Shown here piece by piece: positions 17,410-26,098 of a stretch of DNA of 64,000 nt. The first letter of the stretch is position 1. The number at the start of each line of letters is the position of its first letter. The notes beneath the pieces are model-generated. The model was not told where the DNA came from. It was given only the letters and a program-made list of their open reading frames with translations, and did no database searches. The stretch covers positions 1,022,803 to 1,086,802 of the forward strand of contig NZ_FRAA01000001.1 of the NCBI RefSeq assembly GCF_900142205.1, read 5' to 3'. Both the position numbers and the translations under genes were made by a program. Origin of the DNA: Reichenbachiella agariperforans (GTDB lineage: Bacteria > Bacteroidota > Bacteroidia > Cytophagales > Cyclobacteriaceae).

Positions 17410-18360
17410 TGTTCTTTCTTCCCAAGACTCCCGCTCTTCCTTAAGCTTTTCGATTTCTTTGGTGTCCAAATTGAGCTGTAGCAGGTCAATAGCATCTGGC
17501 TGTCCCGCATCCACCCAGCAGGTGTACCATATATCCCCTACCATTTTGATACTCGCCCGCATCTGTCGCTCGACCATTCCATTCAGCCTTTGATGATACA
17601 GTTTCGAGTAGTGCTTCGAATACACTTTGACCGATCTATTGCCACGCTCTTCATAGGAGTACTTCTTGCTCTCCGATACATCTGTCGTTAATTCCCTTTC
17701 AAATCCTAATACCGAATCCAACGCCAGATGCGCCTGAGAGACTCCATCCCAAACATAACTATTCACATCATCTACATAGACTGCCCTACCGACAAAAAAA
17801 TCATACTCTTCATCATACAGTTCTGGCAATCGGGATTCCCAAAACCCATGAATCCCGTACTGTCCAGTCAACTGCCCATTGTAATTTTCAGTGGTATGAA
17901 GTGGTACATTAGAATCCGCTATGTAATGACCTATATCTGCCGAATAGCGTAAAATGTGTTCTAAATTTCTCTCTTCAAATGCACGAGTCAACTGCCATTT
18001 CATAAACGAAATATGCCAAGGGACAATGCCATAAGCTTGCAAAGTATCCTCCGTAAACATCGCCACGGCACTATCCCATCGATGCGGCAAAATAGACAAA
18101 GCATCCTCTCCGTATACATCCAAATCAATATAGTGACGTGGCGCTTCTTCCTTGATGGCGTAGCGTCTCTCGTCGGGATTGACAGCATTTTCAGTCATAT
18201 AGACTATGTGTCGCTTATAAAAATCAATTAAATCTGGGGGGAGGGTAAATACAGCTAGTCGATTGATCTTGCGGTGCGCATGAAAACCCCAATAGTAGCT
18301 TCCTGTACTCGTCAAGGATGAACAAAACAAAAACAGGCCAAGAATCCATTTTCTATACAT
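17386..18360 (-). CDS. Secreted zinc-dependent phospholipase C/S1-P1 nuclease-like protein
   Basis: The 324-residue product has an N-terminal signal (MYRKWILGLFLFCSSLTSTG) followed by YYWGFHAHRKINRLA, which recalls the Trp/His zinc-binding N-terminus of this superfamily. The central segment SADIGHYIADSNVPLHTTEN and the downstream HGFWESRLPE resemble the metal-binding histidine/aspartate helices of zinc phospholipase C and S1-P1 nucleases. HYIDLDVYGED is also typical. Three zinc ions are expected, but the activity (lipase or nuclease) cannot be decided. I chose the ATG at 18358-18360, 19 codons inside the longest frame, because it starts the signal. It is convergent with ettA and divergent from the PBP4-like gene. 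Confidence 0.72.
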   Translation of the reverse strand: MYRKWILGLFLFCSSLTSTGSYYWGFHAHRKINRLAVFTLPPDLIDFYKRHIVYMTENAVNPDERRYAIKEEAPRHYIDLDVYGEDALSILPHRWDSAVAMFTEDTLQAYGIVPWHISFMKWQLTRAFEERNLEHILRYSADIGHYIADSNVPLHTTENYNGQLTGQYGIHGFWESRLPELYDEEYDFFVGRAVYVDDVNSYVWDGVSQAHLALDSVLGFERELTTDVSESKKYSYEERGNRSVKVYSKHYSKLYHQRLNGMVERQMRASIKMVGDIWYTCWVDAGQPDAIDLLQLNLDTKEIEKLKEERESWEERTVKSREHN

Positions 18361-18562
18361 CAGTGCAGTGAGTTGGTTGGTTGAATAACTCCTCCTCGGG
18401 ACAAGCTCCCAAGGCATTAACTTTCTAATCGATCCATTATCCCTGCGGTTAGCAGAGCTAATAGACTTAACAGGTTATGCCCTGCGATTAAAAATAACCC
18501 TTTTGACAGAAATCACACCCGATGCTCACCTATTTTTTAAAGAGAAACCTGTAACATTGAGC

Positions 18563-19885
18563 ATGATTCTTAACAGAGTAGCCGCACTCCTCTTCGTATG
18601 TATATCTGTCACCTCCTGTGTGACCATGAAACAAAACCTCAAGAGTAAAAAAATTACCAAAAGCATCCTTGAAGACGAAGTGTTACAGGATCATTTTACA
18701 GGTTTTGTCCTCCACGACCCTGAAGCCAACGAAAACCTCATAGAACTAAATGCTGATAAATTCTTCACACCAGCCTCCAATACCAAACTGATCACCTTCT
18801 ATGGCGGACTAATGGCCTTAGGCGATTCTATTCCTGGACTGATCTACGAAACAAGAAACGATACCCTCTTTTTTACAGGAACTGGCGACCCCACTTTTTT
18901 GAATCCTGACTTCAACAACCAAGTTGCGTTTGACTTCATCAGCAACTCACCGCTACACCTAGCTTATGTAACCCCTAATTTCAAAGATGATATTCATGCA
19001 CCTGGTTGGACTTGGGAAGATTATGAATATTACTTTCAGGCAGAACGCAGTGGATTTCCTGTTTATGCCAACGAAGTGCATTTCATCTATGACACTTTGC
19101 GCCACGAATTTGACATTCTCCCTCGGTTCTTCGAAGATCAGGTTCAGCTCTATGAGACTTTCGAAAAGACTTACTCACATGCCAGAAACCTCCATGCCAA
19201 CATCTTTCATTTCGCTCCTGATACGGCTCGATCAGCTTACAAAAACCGAATTCCATTTCAAACCTCTGACGAACTCACACTTGCCCTACTACAAGACACC
19301 CTCCACCGCAAGGTACACTTGGCTCAAAACTTTGAATTTGAGTACCCTCAAACCATCTACTCTATAGAATCGAACGACATCTATGCACTAATGCTCAAAC
19401 GTAGCGACAACTTCATCGCCGAACAATTGCAGTATCTCGCCACGAGCGAACTAAAAATCGAAATGAATTCCACAGCTTTTCGCAACCAGCTGCTCCTAAG
19501 AGAACTCTACCCCTATAGAGAACAACTCGTTTGGAAGGATGGGTCTGGCCTATCTCGATACAACCTAGTCACCCCTCAGTTTATGATCAGTCTAATGAAA
19601 CTGATCTTAGCAGAAATCACGATTGACAGATTCAAATCCCTACTACCTACAGGTGGCACAGATGGCACGATTAAAGGCTGGTACAAGCCCGAAGAAGGTC
19701 AACCTCCTTATATTTATGCTAAGACGGGAACGCTCAGCAACAATCACAACCTCACTGGAATTATCCATACCCAATCTGGAAAAGACCTCCTTTTCACCTT
19801 CATGAACAACAATTACCGAGGCAGCTCATATCCCGTCAAATCCGAAATGCAAAAAATTCTAAAGCATATTCACGAGACCTACTAG
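18563..19885 (+). CDS. dacB: D-alanyl-D-alanine carboxypeptidase/endopeptidase (PBP4, peptidase S13), lipoprotein
   Basis: The 440-residue protein carries the three penicillin-binding motifs in the right order: SxxK as PASNTKLIT near residue 67, SxN as KRSDNFIAE, and KTG as YAKTGTLSN. The sequence between them contains the insertion typical of S13 enzymes. PBP4 trims D-Ala or cleaves peptide cross-links in peptidoglycan. A lipoprotein signal (MILNRVAALLFVCISVTSCV) supports the ATG at 18563; an earlier ATG at 18503 would bury the signal. The product is predicted to be lipid anchored. The symbol is transferred from the E. coli family member. Confidence 0.9.
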   Translation: MILNRVAALLFVCISVTSCVTMKQNLKSKKITKSILEDEVLQDHFTGFVLHDPEANENLIELNADKFFTPASNTKLITFYGGLMALGDSIPGLIYETRNDTLFFTGTGDPTFLNPDFNNQVAFDFISNSPLHLAYVTPNFKDDIHAPGWTWEDYEYYFQAERSGFPVYANEVHFIYDTLRHEFDILPRFFEDQVQLYETFEKTYSHARNLHANIFHFAPDTARSAYKNRIPFQTSDELTLALLQDTLHRKVHLAQNFEFEYPQTIYSIESNDIYALMLKRSDNFIAEQLQYLATSELKIEMNSTAFRNQLLLRELYPYREQLVWKDGSGLSRYNLVTPQFMISLMKLILAEITIDRFKSLLPTGGTDGTIKGWYKPEEGQPPYIYAKTGTLSNNHNLTGIIHTQSGKDLLFTFMNNNYRGSSYPVKSEMQKILKHIHETY

Positions 19886-19928
19886 CTCGACCACTCATCA
19901 TGCCAATTTACCTTTTTTACAAATAGTT

Positions 19929-19962
19929 GGTTGCATATACAACCATCCCCATCTACTTTCGT
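19929..19962 (+). promoter_or_regulatory. Candidate MarR operator and overlapping promoter
   Basis: GGTTGCATATACAACC (19929-19944) is a near-perfect palindrome with GGTTG/CAACC arms, the size usual for MarR sites. TTG (19931-19933), 21 bases, then TACTTTCG (19955-19962) form a plausible -33/-7 pair (one base off TAnnTTTG). The palindrome thus covers the -33 box, which would let the regulator block its own operon. Confidence 0.5.
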
Positions 19963-19975
19963 ATTCCATTCGAAG

Positions 19976-20446
19976 ATGAGCAAAAACATGCATCCATTAG
20001 ACGAGTCATTGTTACCTTGGATTGGCAAAACCACCAAGGCATTGGATCATTTCATTACCGAAATGTTTGCCAGTTGTGGTATCCAGCTAACCAAGGCACA
20101 ATTCATCTTGCTACGCGTCCTTGCCAAACACGAGGGCATCAAGCAAAATGACCTAGCAAGCTTTGCGAGTCGAGAGAAAACTACACTGGCGCGGTTACTC
20201 ACGACTATGGAGAAAAAAAATCTCGTCTACCGAAAAGGTTCTGACACGGACAAAAGAACCAATTTGGTATTCATTTCACCACAAGGAAAAGAAGAACTAG
20301 ACAAGGCCATACCTGCATTGGTAGAGTCACTCCAGCTGATACAGTCTGGCATCACAAAAAAAGAATTATCTATAACATTAGGGGTATTACAAAGGATTAG
20401 AAAAAACATCAACGCGGATGAATTTTCTAATCCTTGCAAGCATTAA
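19976..20446 (+). CDS. MarR-family transcriptional regulator
   Basis: The 156-residue protein has the MarR winged helix: TKAQFILLRVLAKHEGIKQN, DLASFASREKTTLARLLTTM and the wing YRKGSDTDKRTNLVFISPQG (residues about 45-110), flanked by dimerisation helices. MarR proteins generally repress efflux or stress genes until a ligand or oxidant acts. It is the first gene of the second RND operon: the fusion protein starts three bases after its stop. I chose the ATG at 19976; an upstream in-frame TTG would lie inside the operator palindrome. The ligand is unknown. Confidence 0.9.
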   Translation: MSKNMHPLDESLLPWIGKTTKALDHFITEMFASCGIQLTKAQFILLRVLAKHEGIKQNDLASFASREKTTLARLLTTMEKKNLVYRKGSDTDKRTNLVFISPQGKEELDKAIPALVESLQLIQSGITKKELSITLGVLQRIRKNINADEFSNPCKH

Positions 20447-20449
20447 ATC

Positions 20450-21568
20450 ATGAACAGAAAAGTTACAATTGTATTAGGGATCGCACTAATCGCAGCAGGT
20501 ATCTTCGGGTACAAAAAAATCTCCAACATTGAAAAGGATGAAAAGAAGCCTGCCGAAAAAGCACTCTCCACCATTTTTACCGAGACGGTAAAAAACCAGT
20601 CCGAGTCAATCAACATCACCGAAAGTGGTAGACTCACCGCCAAAAACAAAGCAGACATCTATGCCGAAGTACAAGGAGTGATGCAAACCACAGGGAAGGA
20701 ATTCAAAGCAGGTGTGCAGTTCAGTAAAGGACAAGTCCTCGTCAAAATAAAGAGCAGTGACTCCTATGCCAATCTTCAAGCACAGAAAAGTGTCCTCCAA
20801 AATTTGGTCACTAGCATTCTGCCAGATCTGAGACTAGACTATCCAGAATCTTTCGAGAGATGGAACCAATACGTCATCAACTTTGACATAGACAAACCCA
20901 TCCCTGCACTGCCAGAGACAGCTTCTGACAAAGAAAAATACTTTATCACTGGCAAAAACATCTATACCACCTACTACAACACCAAAAATCTAGAAATCGT
21001 CCAGAGCAAATACAACATCCGCGCACCATATAGTGGTGTAGTCACTGAGGCTCTCGTACGTCCAGGCACTGTCATCCGCACAGGACAAAAACTCGGTGAG
21101 TTCATCGATCCGTCAGTGTACGAACTAGAAATCGCAATTAGTCATTCGATGATTTCCTCATTAGCTCCAGGCCAAAATGTTATGGTTTCATCCCCAGGAT
21201 CTGACCAAGCATGGGTAGGAAAAGTCGCCCGTATCAACGGCAAAGTAGACGCAACTACCCAAACGGTTCTCGTATTCATCGACGTGAAGGGAGAAGGGCT
21301 CAAAGAGGGGCTCTACCTCGAAGCGCACATCGAGGGACAAAAAGTCGATCAAGTCTACGAGCTAGACAGCAAGCTACTCGTAGGAGGAAACAAAATATAC
21401 ACCGTAGTAGACAACAAACTCAAACTCGTCTCCATTCAGGTCATCCACAAGACGCAAGAGACCGTCATCGTATCTGGCCTGACTGATGGGACAGAGATCG
21501 TATCCAAACTGGTACCAGGTGCCTACGAGGGCATGGAAGTCAAAGTGTACAGCGAAAAAAAGCAGTAA
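20450..21568 (+). CDS. RND efflux periplasmic adaptor (membrane fusion protein)
   Basis: The 372-residue adaptor has an uncleaved-looking N-terminal membrane anchor (TIVLGIALIAAGIFGYKKI), the lipoyl half ADIYAEVQGVMQTTGKEFKA near residue 70, a helical hairpin, the second half YNIRAPYSGVVTEALVRPGT, and a beta-barrel region with YELEIAISHSMISSLAPGQN. Unlike the adaptor at 1128 it has no lipobox. It is tightly packed between MarR and the pump gene (gaps of three bases on each side). It couples the pump to the TolC-like channel. Confidence 0.92.
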   Translation: MNRKVTIVLGIALIAAGIFGYKKISNIEKDEKKPAEKALSTIFTETVKNQSESINITESGRLTAKNKADIYAEVQGVMQTTGKEFKAGVQFSKGQVLVKIKSSDSYANLQAQKSVLQNLVTSILPDLRLDYPESFERWNQYVINFDIDKPIPALPETASDKEKYFITGKNIYTTYYNTKNLEIVQSKYNIRAPYSGVVTEALVRPGTVIRTGQKLGEFIDPSVYELEIAISHSMISSLAPGQNVMVSSPGSDQAWVGKVARINGKVDATTQTVLVFIDVKGEGLKEGLYLEAHIEGQKVDQVYELDSKLLVGGNKIYTVVDNKLKLVSIQVIHKTQETVIVSGLTDGTEIVSKLVPGAYEGMEVKVYSEKKQ

Positions 21569-21571
21569 ACC

Positions 21572-24500
21572 ATGCAGAAAATTATTGATCATTTCATCAA
21601 GTATCCAGTCGCTGGCTGGATCATAGTCATCGCGTTTGTCTTTTTGGGACTAACGGGGCTATTCAACCTCAAGTCTTCCTTTTTTCCCTTGGTGGAAAGC
21701 CGAGACATCACGGTCAGCGTGACCTACCCTGGAGCCTCTCCTCAAGAGATGGAAGAAGGAATCGTTCTCAAGATCGAAGACAATATCCGTGGACTAGTAG
21801 GTATTGATAGGTTCACTTCTACCTCCTCCGAAAACAGTGCCAGCATCTACGTCGAAGTGCTCAAAGGATACGACATAGATGCCGTACTCGCAGATGTCAA
21901 AAATGCCGTCGATCGTATCCCTTCTTTCCCTGTCGGGATGGAGCCCCCCGTAGTATCCAAAGGGATATTCATCACAGAGGTAATCTCGATGACCCTCAGC
22001 GGGGACAACGTCCCGTTAACTTCTCTCAAATCCATGGCACGAGATGTCGAGACAGACCTCAAAAACATCCCTGGAATCTCACAAGTAGATATCATCGGCT
22101 ATCCCGAAGAAGAGATTGAAATTGCACTGAGCGAAGACAAACTAAGAGCCTATGACTTGACCTTCGAAGATGTGGCACGTGCCATCTCCTCGACCAACAT
22201 CCTAGTCACGGGTGGTACCATCAAGACCCCTACAGAGGAATACTTGATCCGAGTCAGCAACCGCGCATACTACGGTGACGAACTGGATCACCTGATCGTC
22301 AAAGCCAGTGACAATGGTAACCTCATCCGTCTGCGCGACATAGCTATTGTGCGTGACCGCTGGTCTGAGACGCCTGACAGGCTGTTTTACAACGGAAAAC
22401 AGGCCGTTCGCCTACGGACAGATGCGACCATCTCCGAAGACTTGATCGATGTAGCAGAGAAAACCAAGACCTACATCACCGAATTCAACGCGACACATGA
22501 CAATGTCCAACTGGACATCATCCGTGACTCTTCCATCACAGTACTCCAACGCTCACAGCTACTGCTCGAAAACGGCGTAGTGGGGATGCTACTTGTCCTC
22601 TTTTTCTTAGCGATCTTCTTAAAACCAAGACTCGCTTTTTGGGTGGCCTTTGGTTTGCCGATTGCATTCTTGGGGATGTTTATGTTTGCTTCATTTGCTG
22701 GAGTGACGATCAACGTCCTGTCGCTCTTTGGGATGATCATCGTGATCGGTATCCTCGTTGATGACGGGATCGTGATCGCTGAAAACATCTACTATCACCA
22801 CGAACGAGGACTCAGCCCAATACAAGCAGCAGTAGTCGGTACACGCGAAGTATTCCCAGCGATCATCTCGGCGATTCTGACGACATTGGTAGCCTTCTCG
22901 ACCTTCTTCTTTTTGGAGGGACGTATCGGAGAGTTCTTTGGAGAGGTCGCAACCATCGTGATCTTGACGCTAAGTATCTCACTAGTAGAGGCACTCATCA
23001 TCCTGCCTTCACACGTAGCACACTCCAAGGCCCTGTCCAAAGAGCAAAAGACCTACGCGTTCAACCGCTATGCTGAGAAAGGCATGAATTGGTTCAGGGA
23101 CAAAGCCTATGTCCCGTTCTTAGAGTTCTTTTTGCATCACAAACTCCTAGGATTTGCCATCCCAATATTCATGCTGGCACTGACAATAGGATCAATGAAC
23201 GCTGGAATCATTCGTACGACTTTCTTTCCTCAGATAGCCAGTGATCGAGTCACCATCTCACTCACCATGCCACAGGGGACTCATGAGTCCATCACAGACT
23301 CGATTATTACAGAAATCGAACGAATCACCTGGGAAGTAAGTGAGCGCTTTGATCAGAAACAAGACAAGGATGCAATCGAAAATATCATCCGAAGAATTGG
23401 CCCTGGCACATCCAAAGCCACACTGTACATCCACCTCCTCCCTGGTGAAGAACGGATGTTTCCATCCTATGAACTCTCTACAGCGGTCAGCGAAGCAGTA
23501 GGTGAAATTCATAGTGCAGAAAGCGTGGTGTACAGTTCGGGGGGTAACTTCGGCGGACTACCGATCTCAATCTCCCTACTCAGTGACAACATCGAAGAGC
23601 TCAAAGGAGCCAAAGCGGATCTCAAGGAATACATGAAAGAAAATGCACTCCTCAAAGATATCCAAGACAATGATCCACAGGGTATCAAGGAGATCAAAAT
23701 CACACTCAAGGATCGCGCCTATGCCATGGGCTTCAGGCTCGACGATGTGATTGGTCAAGTTCGTAATGGCTTCTTTGGCTACCAAGCCCAGAGATTTCAG
23801 CGGCGTAGAGACGAAATCAAAGTCTGGGTACGCTACGACGAGGAAGAACGCTCCTCGATCAAAAACTTAGACGACATGCGTATCGTGAGTTCACAAGGAG
23901 ACCGTGTACCACTCAGCGAAATTGTGAATTATGAAATCGCTCGTGGTGAGATCTCTATCAATCACCTCAACGGGAAACGTGAAATACGCGTCGATGCGGA
24001 TTTCAAAGACCCGAAGACGAGTGCAACTGAGGTCATGGCTACCATCAAGGAAGACATGCTTCCTATACTCAAAGCCAAATACCCCAACGTCTCGCCGATA
24101 TTTGAAGGACAAAATCGTGAAGCAAACAAGACACAGACTTCTGCGGCACAAGTCATTCCGATTATCTTTTTCTCCATCTTCCTGATCATTGCCTTTACGT
24201 TCCGGTCGTTTAGCCAGCCCCTCTTGCTGTTGCTAATGATCCCGTTTAGTCTGATCGGTGTAGCTTGGGGACACTGGATACATGAGTTCCCGATCAATAT
24301 GCTGTCCTTCCTCGGTATCATCGCATTGATCGGTATAGTCGTCAACGACGGTTTGGTACTCATCGGCAAGATGAACAGTAACTTGAAAGAAGGCATGAAC
24401 TACAACGATGCGCTAATCGAAGCGGGCAAGTCAAGGTTCCGGGCCATCTTTTTGACATCCATCACGACAGTAGCTGGTTTAGCTCCATTGATTTTTGAGA

Positions 24501-24727
24501 CGAGTCGTCAGGCACAGTTTCTGATCCCAATGGCCATAGCCATCGCCTACGGTATCGTCATGGCGACTGTGCTGACGCTGGTCATGCTACCACTCATGCT
24601 CGCTACAGGCAATGACGTCAAAGTCTATTGGCTATGGCTATGGCATGGCAAGAAGCCAACCCAAGAAGAAGTAGAACGTGCAGTAAAAGAATTAGAAGTA
24701 GAAAACGGTGAACACGGTCATGAATAA
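21572..24727 (+). CDS. RND-family efflux permease
   Basis: The 1051-residue pump is full length. It has the first helix VAGWIIVIAFVFLGLTGLF, the porter start TVSVTYPGASPQEMEEGI, and the proton-relay Asp pair in GILVDDGIVIAENIYYHHER on the fourth helix. A second membrane block with IALIGIVVNDGLVLIG follows. It contains two periplasmic porter repeats and twelve predicted membrane helices. The proton-driven pump sits in the inner membrane; its substrate is not evident. The last 8 bases overlap the TolC-like gene. It is a different protein from the truncated pump at the left edge, whose N-terminus differs throughout. Confidence 0.95.
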   Translation: MQKIIDHFIKYPVAGWIIVIAFVFLGLTGLFNLKSSFFPLVESRDITVSVTYPGASPQEMEEGIVLKIEDNIRGLVGIDRFTSTSSENSASIYVEVLKGYDIDAVLADVKNAVDRIPSFPVGMEPPVVSKGIFITEVISMTLSGDNVPLTSLKSMARDVETDLKNIPGISQVDIIGYPEEEIEIALSEDKLRAYDLTFEDVARAISSTNILVTGGTIKTPTEEYLIRVSNRAYYGDELDHLIVKASDNGNLIRLRDIAIVRDRWSETPDRLFYNGKQAVRLRTDATISEDLIDVAEKTKTYITEFNATHDNVQLDIIRDSSITVLQRSQLLLENGVVGMLLVLFFLAIFLKPRLAFWVAFGLPIAFLGMFMFASFAGVTINVLSLFGMIIVIGILVDDGIVIAENIYYHHERGLSPIQAAVVGTREVFPAIISAILTTLVAFSTFFFLEGRIGEFFGEVATIVILTLSISLVEALIILPSHVAHSKALSKEQKTYAFNRYAEKGMNWFRDKAYVPFLEFFLHHKLLGFAIPIFMLALTIGSMNAGIIRTTFFPQIASDRVTISLTMPQGTHESITDSIITEIERITWEVSERFDQKQDKDAIENIIRRIGPGTSKATLYIHLLPGEERMFPSYELSTAVSEAVGEIHSAESVVYSSGGNFGGLPISISLLSDNIEELKGAKADLKEYMKENALLKDIQDNDPQGIKEIKITLKDRAYAMGFRLDDVIGQVRNGFFGYQAQRFQRRRDEIKVWVRYDEEERSSIKNLDDMRIVSSQGDRVPLSEIVNYEIARGEISINHLNGKREIRVDADFKDPKTSATEVMATIKEDMLPILKAKYPNVSPIFEGQNREANKTQTSAAQVIPIIFFSIFLIIAFTFRSFSQPLLLLLMIPFSLIGVAWGHWIHEFPINMLSFLGIIALIGIVVNDGLVLIGKMNSNLKEGMNYNDALIEAGKSRFRAIFLTSITTVAGLAPLIFETSRQAQFLIPMAIAIAYGIVMATVLTLVMLPLMLATGNDVKVYWLWLWHGKKPTQEEVERAVKELEVENGEHGHE

Positions 24728-26033
24728 ATACATCATCATAGCAATCTTGAGTCTGGGGTCCATGGCCTCAGCCCTGGGACAAGAAGTACTAAGTAAATCC
24801 GATGCGGTATCCATCGCCTTGGAAAACAACTTTGACATCCGAGCAGCCACAATCGACCAAGAGGTCGCCGAAAACAACGCCAGTTTGCTCAACAGTGGCT
24901 ACCTGCCGACAGTCAATGGCTCTGCTGCTGGAAACTATTCGGTATCCAACTCCAACCTGTCCTACAGCTCCGGAGCAGACACCACGATCAATGGAGCAAA
25001 CAGCTACGGTGCGAATGCTCAAGTACAGCTCAACTACACGGTGTTTGATGGTATGGGTAGATTGTACGATTACAAAATCCTACAAGTCAACTACCAACTC
25101 AGCGAGCTACAGGCACGCGCTGTGATGGAAAACACGTTGATCAACCTATTTACGGGATACTATGAGATCGCACGCCTCACCGAAAACGAGCTCAATCAAA
25201 AGCAAACGTTGGACATCTCTCGTGACCGCTTGCAGCGCGCCAAGTACAGTTATGACTATGGTCAAAACACCAATCTGGATGTACTCAATGCCGAGGTGGA
25301 TTACAACACAGATAGTATCAGTTACTTGACGATCCAGCAGCAGCTCCGCAACGAAAAGCGAAACCTCAACTTGATGATGGGGCGAGACGTGAGCGTGGAA
25401 TTTGAGGTAGATACCACGTTGGTATTTGACGGCCTCTTGTACAACACCCTAGCAGAAAATGCACAAGCATACAACGCTACTTTACTGCAAGAAAGAAGCC
25501 GCCTCACCAGTAGCCATTATGGTATCCGGACGGCTCAATCTGCCATCATTCCAAAAATCGGAATCAACGGATCCTACGGATACAACTACAACCACAATGC
25601 ACCCGGCAACTTCCTCAGCGAGATCAACTCGACCACAGGTACGGTAGGTGCCTCTCTATCCTGGAACATCTTCGATGGAGGGAAATCCAATATCCAGCGA
25701 CAAAACAGTAGACTCGCCTATGAAAACCAACAAGTCACGCTCGAAAAAGCAGAGCTGACCCTCGAGACGCAGTTGCAAAACGCCTGGACAATCTACCAGA
25801 CGGCACTCTTCGTCATGCAGGCTGAAGCCAAAAACCTGCAAACCAACGAGCGCAACTTTGACCGATCTCAAGAGCAATACCAACTCGGACAGATCACCTC
25901 GATTGAATTTAGACAGGCGCAGTTCAACCTGCTCAACGCCAACCTCAACTACAACCAAGCCAAGTACAGCGCCAAACAGGCGGAGCTCGCACTCTTACAA
26001 CTGAGCGGCACTTTGCTACAAGCTAGCTTCTAA
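24720..26033 (+). CDS. TolC-family outer membrane efflux protein
   Basis: The 437-residue protein starts with a signal peptide (MNKYIIIAILSLGSMASALG) and contains the two OEP repeats: VLSKSDAVSIALENNFDIRA at the start and a second unit with GASLSWNIFDGGKSNIQRQN near residue 310. The helices are rich in Asn, Gln and Ala as in other TolC channels. I chose the ATG at 24720, which overlaps the pump stop; an upstream GTG is possible. It completes the MarR-adaptor-pump-channel operon, whose gene order differs from that of the first operon. Confidence 0.92.
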   Translation: MNKYIIIAILSLGSMASALGQEVLSKSDAVSIALENNFDIRAATIDQEVAENNASLLNSGYLPTVNGSAAGNYSVSNSNLSYSSGADTTINGANSYGANAQVQLNYTVFDGMGRLYDYKILQVNYQLSELQARAVMENTLINLFTGYYEIARLTENELNQKQTLDISRDRLQRAKYSYDYGQNTNLDVLNAEVDYNTDSISYLTIQQQLRNEKRNLNLMMGRDVSVEFEVDTTLVFDGLLYNTLAENAQAYNATLLQERSRLTSSHYGIRTAQSAIIPKIGINGSYGYNYNHNAPGNFLSEINSTTGTVGASLSWNIFDGGKSNIQRQNSRLAYENQQVTLEKAELTLETQLQNAWTIYQTALFVMQAEAKNLQTNERNFDRSQEQYQLGQITSIEFRQAQFNLLNANLNYNQAKYSAKQAELALLQLSGTLLQASF

Positions 26034-26049
26034 GTAGACATTGGTCAGG

Positions 26050-26093
26050 AGGAATCTGTCGTCGGTCGATCTCATCAACCCACGACGGATTCC
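26050..26093 (+). terminator. Imperfect hairpin between the TolC-like and MFS genes
   Basis: AGGAATC pairs with GATTCCT, GTCGT with ACGAC, and GGT with ACC, with one T/G wobble and one C/C mismatch between the blocks. No T-run follows and the MFS start codon is six bases further. It may be an attenuator-like structure or a partial terminator that lowers MFS expression relative to the pump operon. Confidence 0.4.
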
Positions 26094-26098
26094 TTCGT

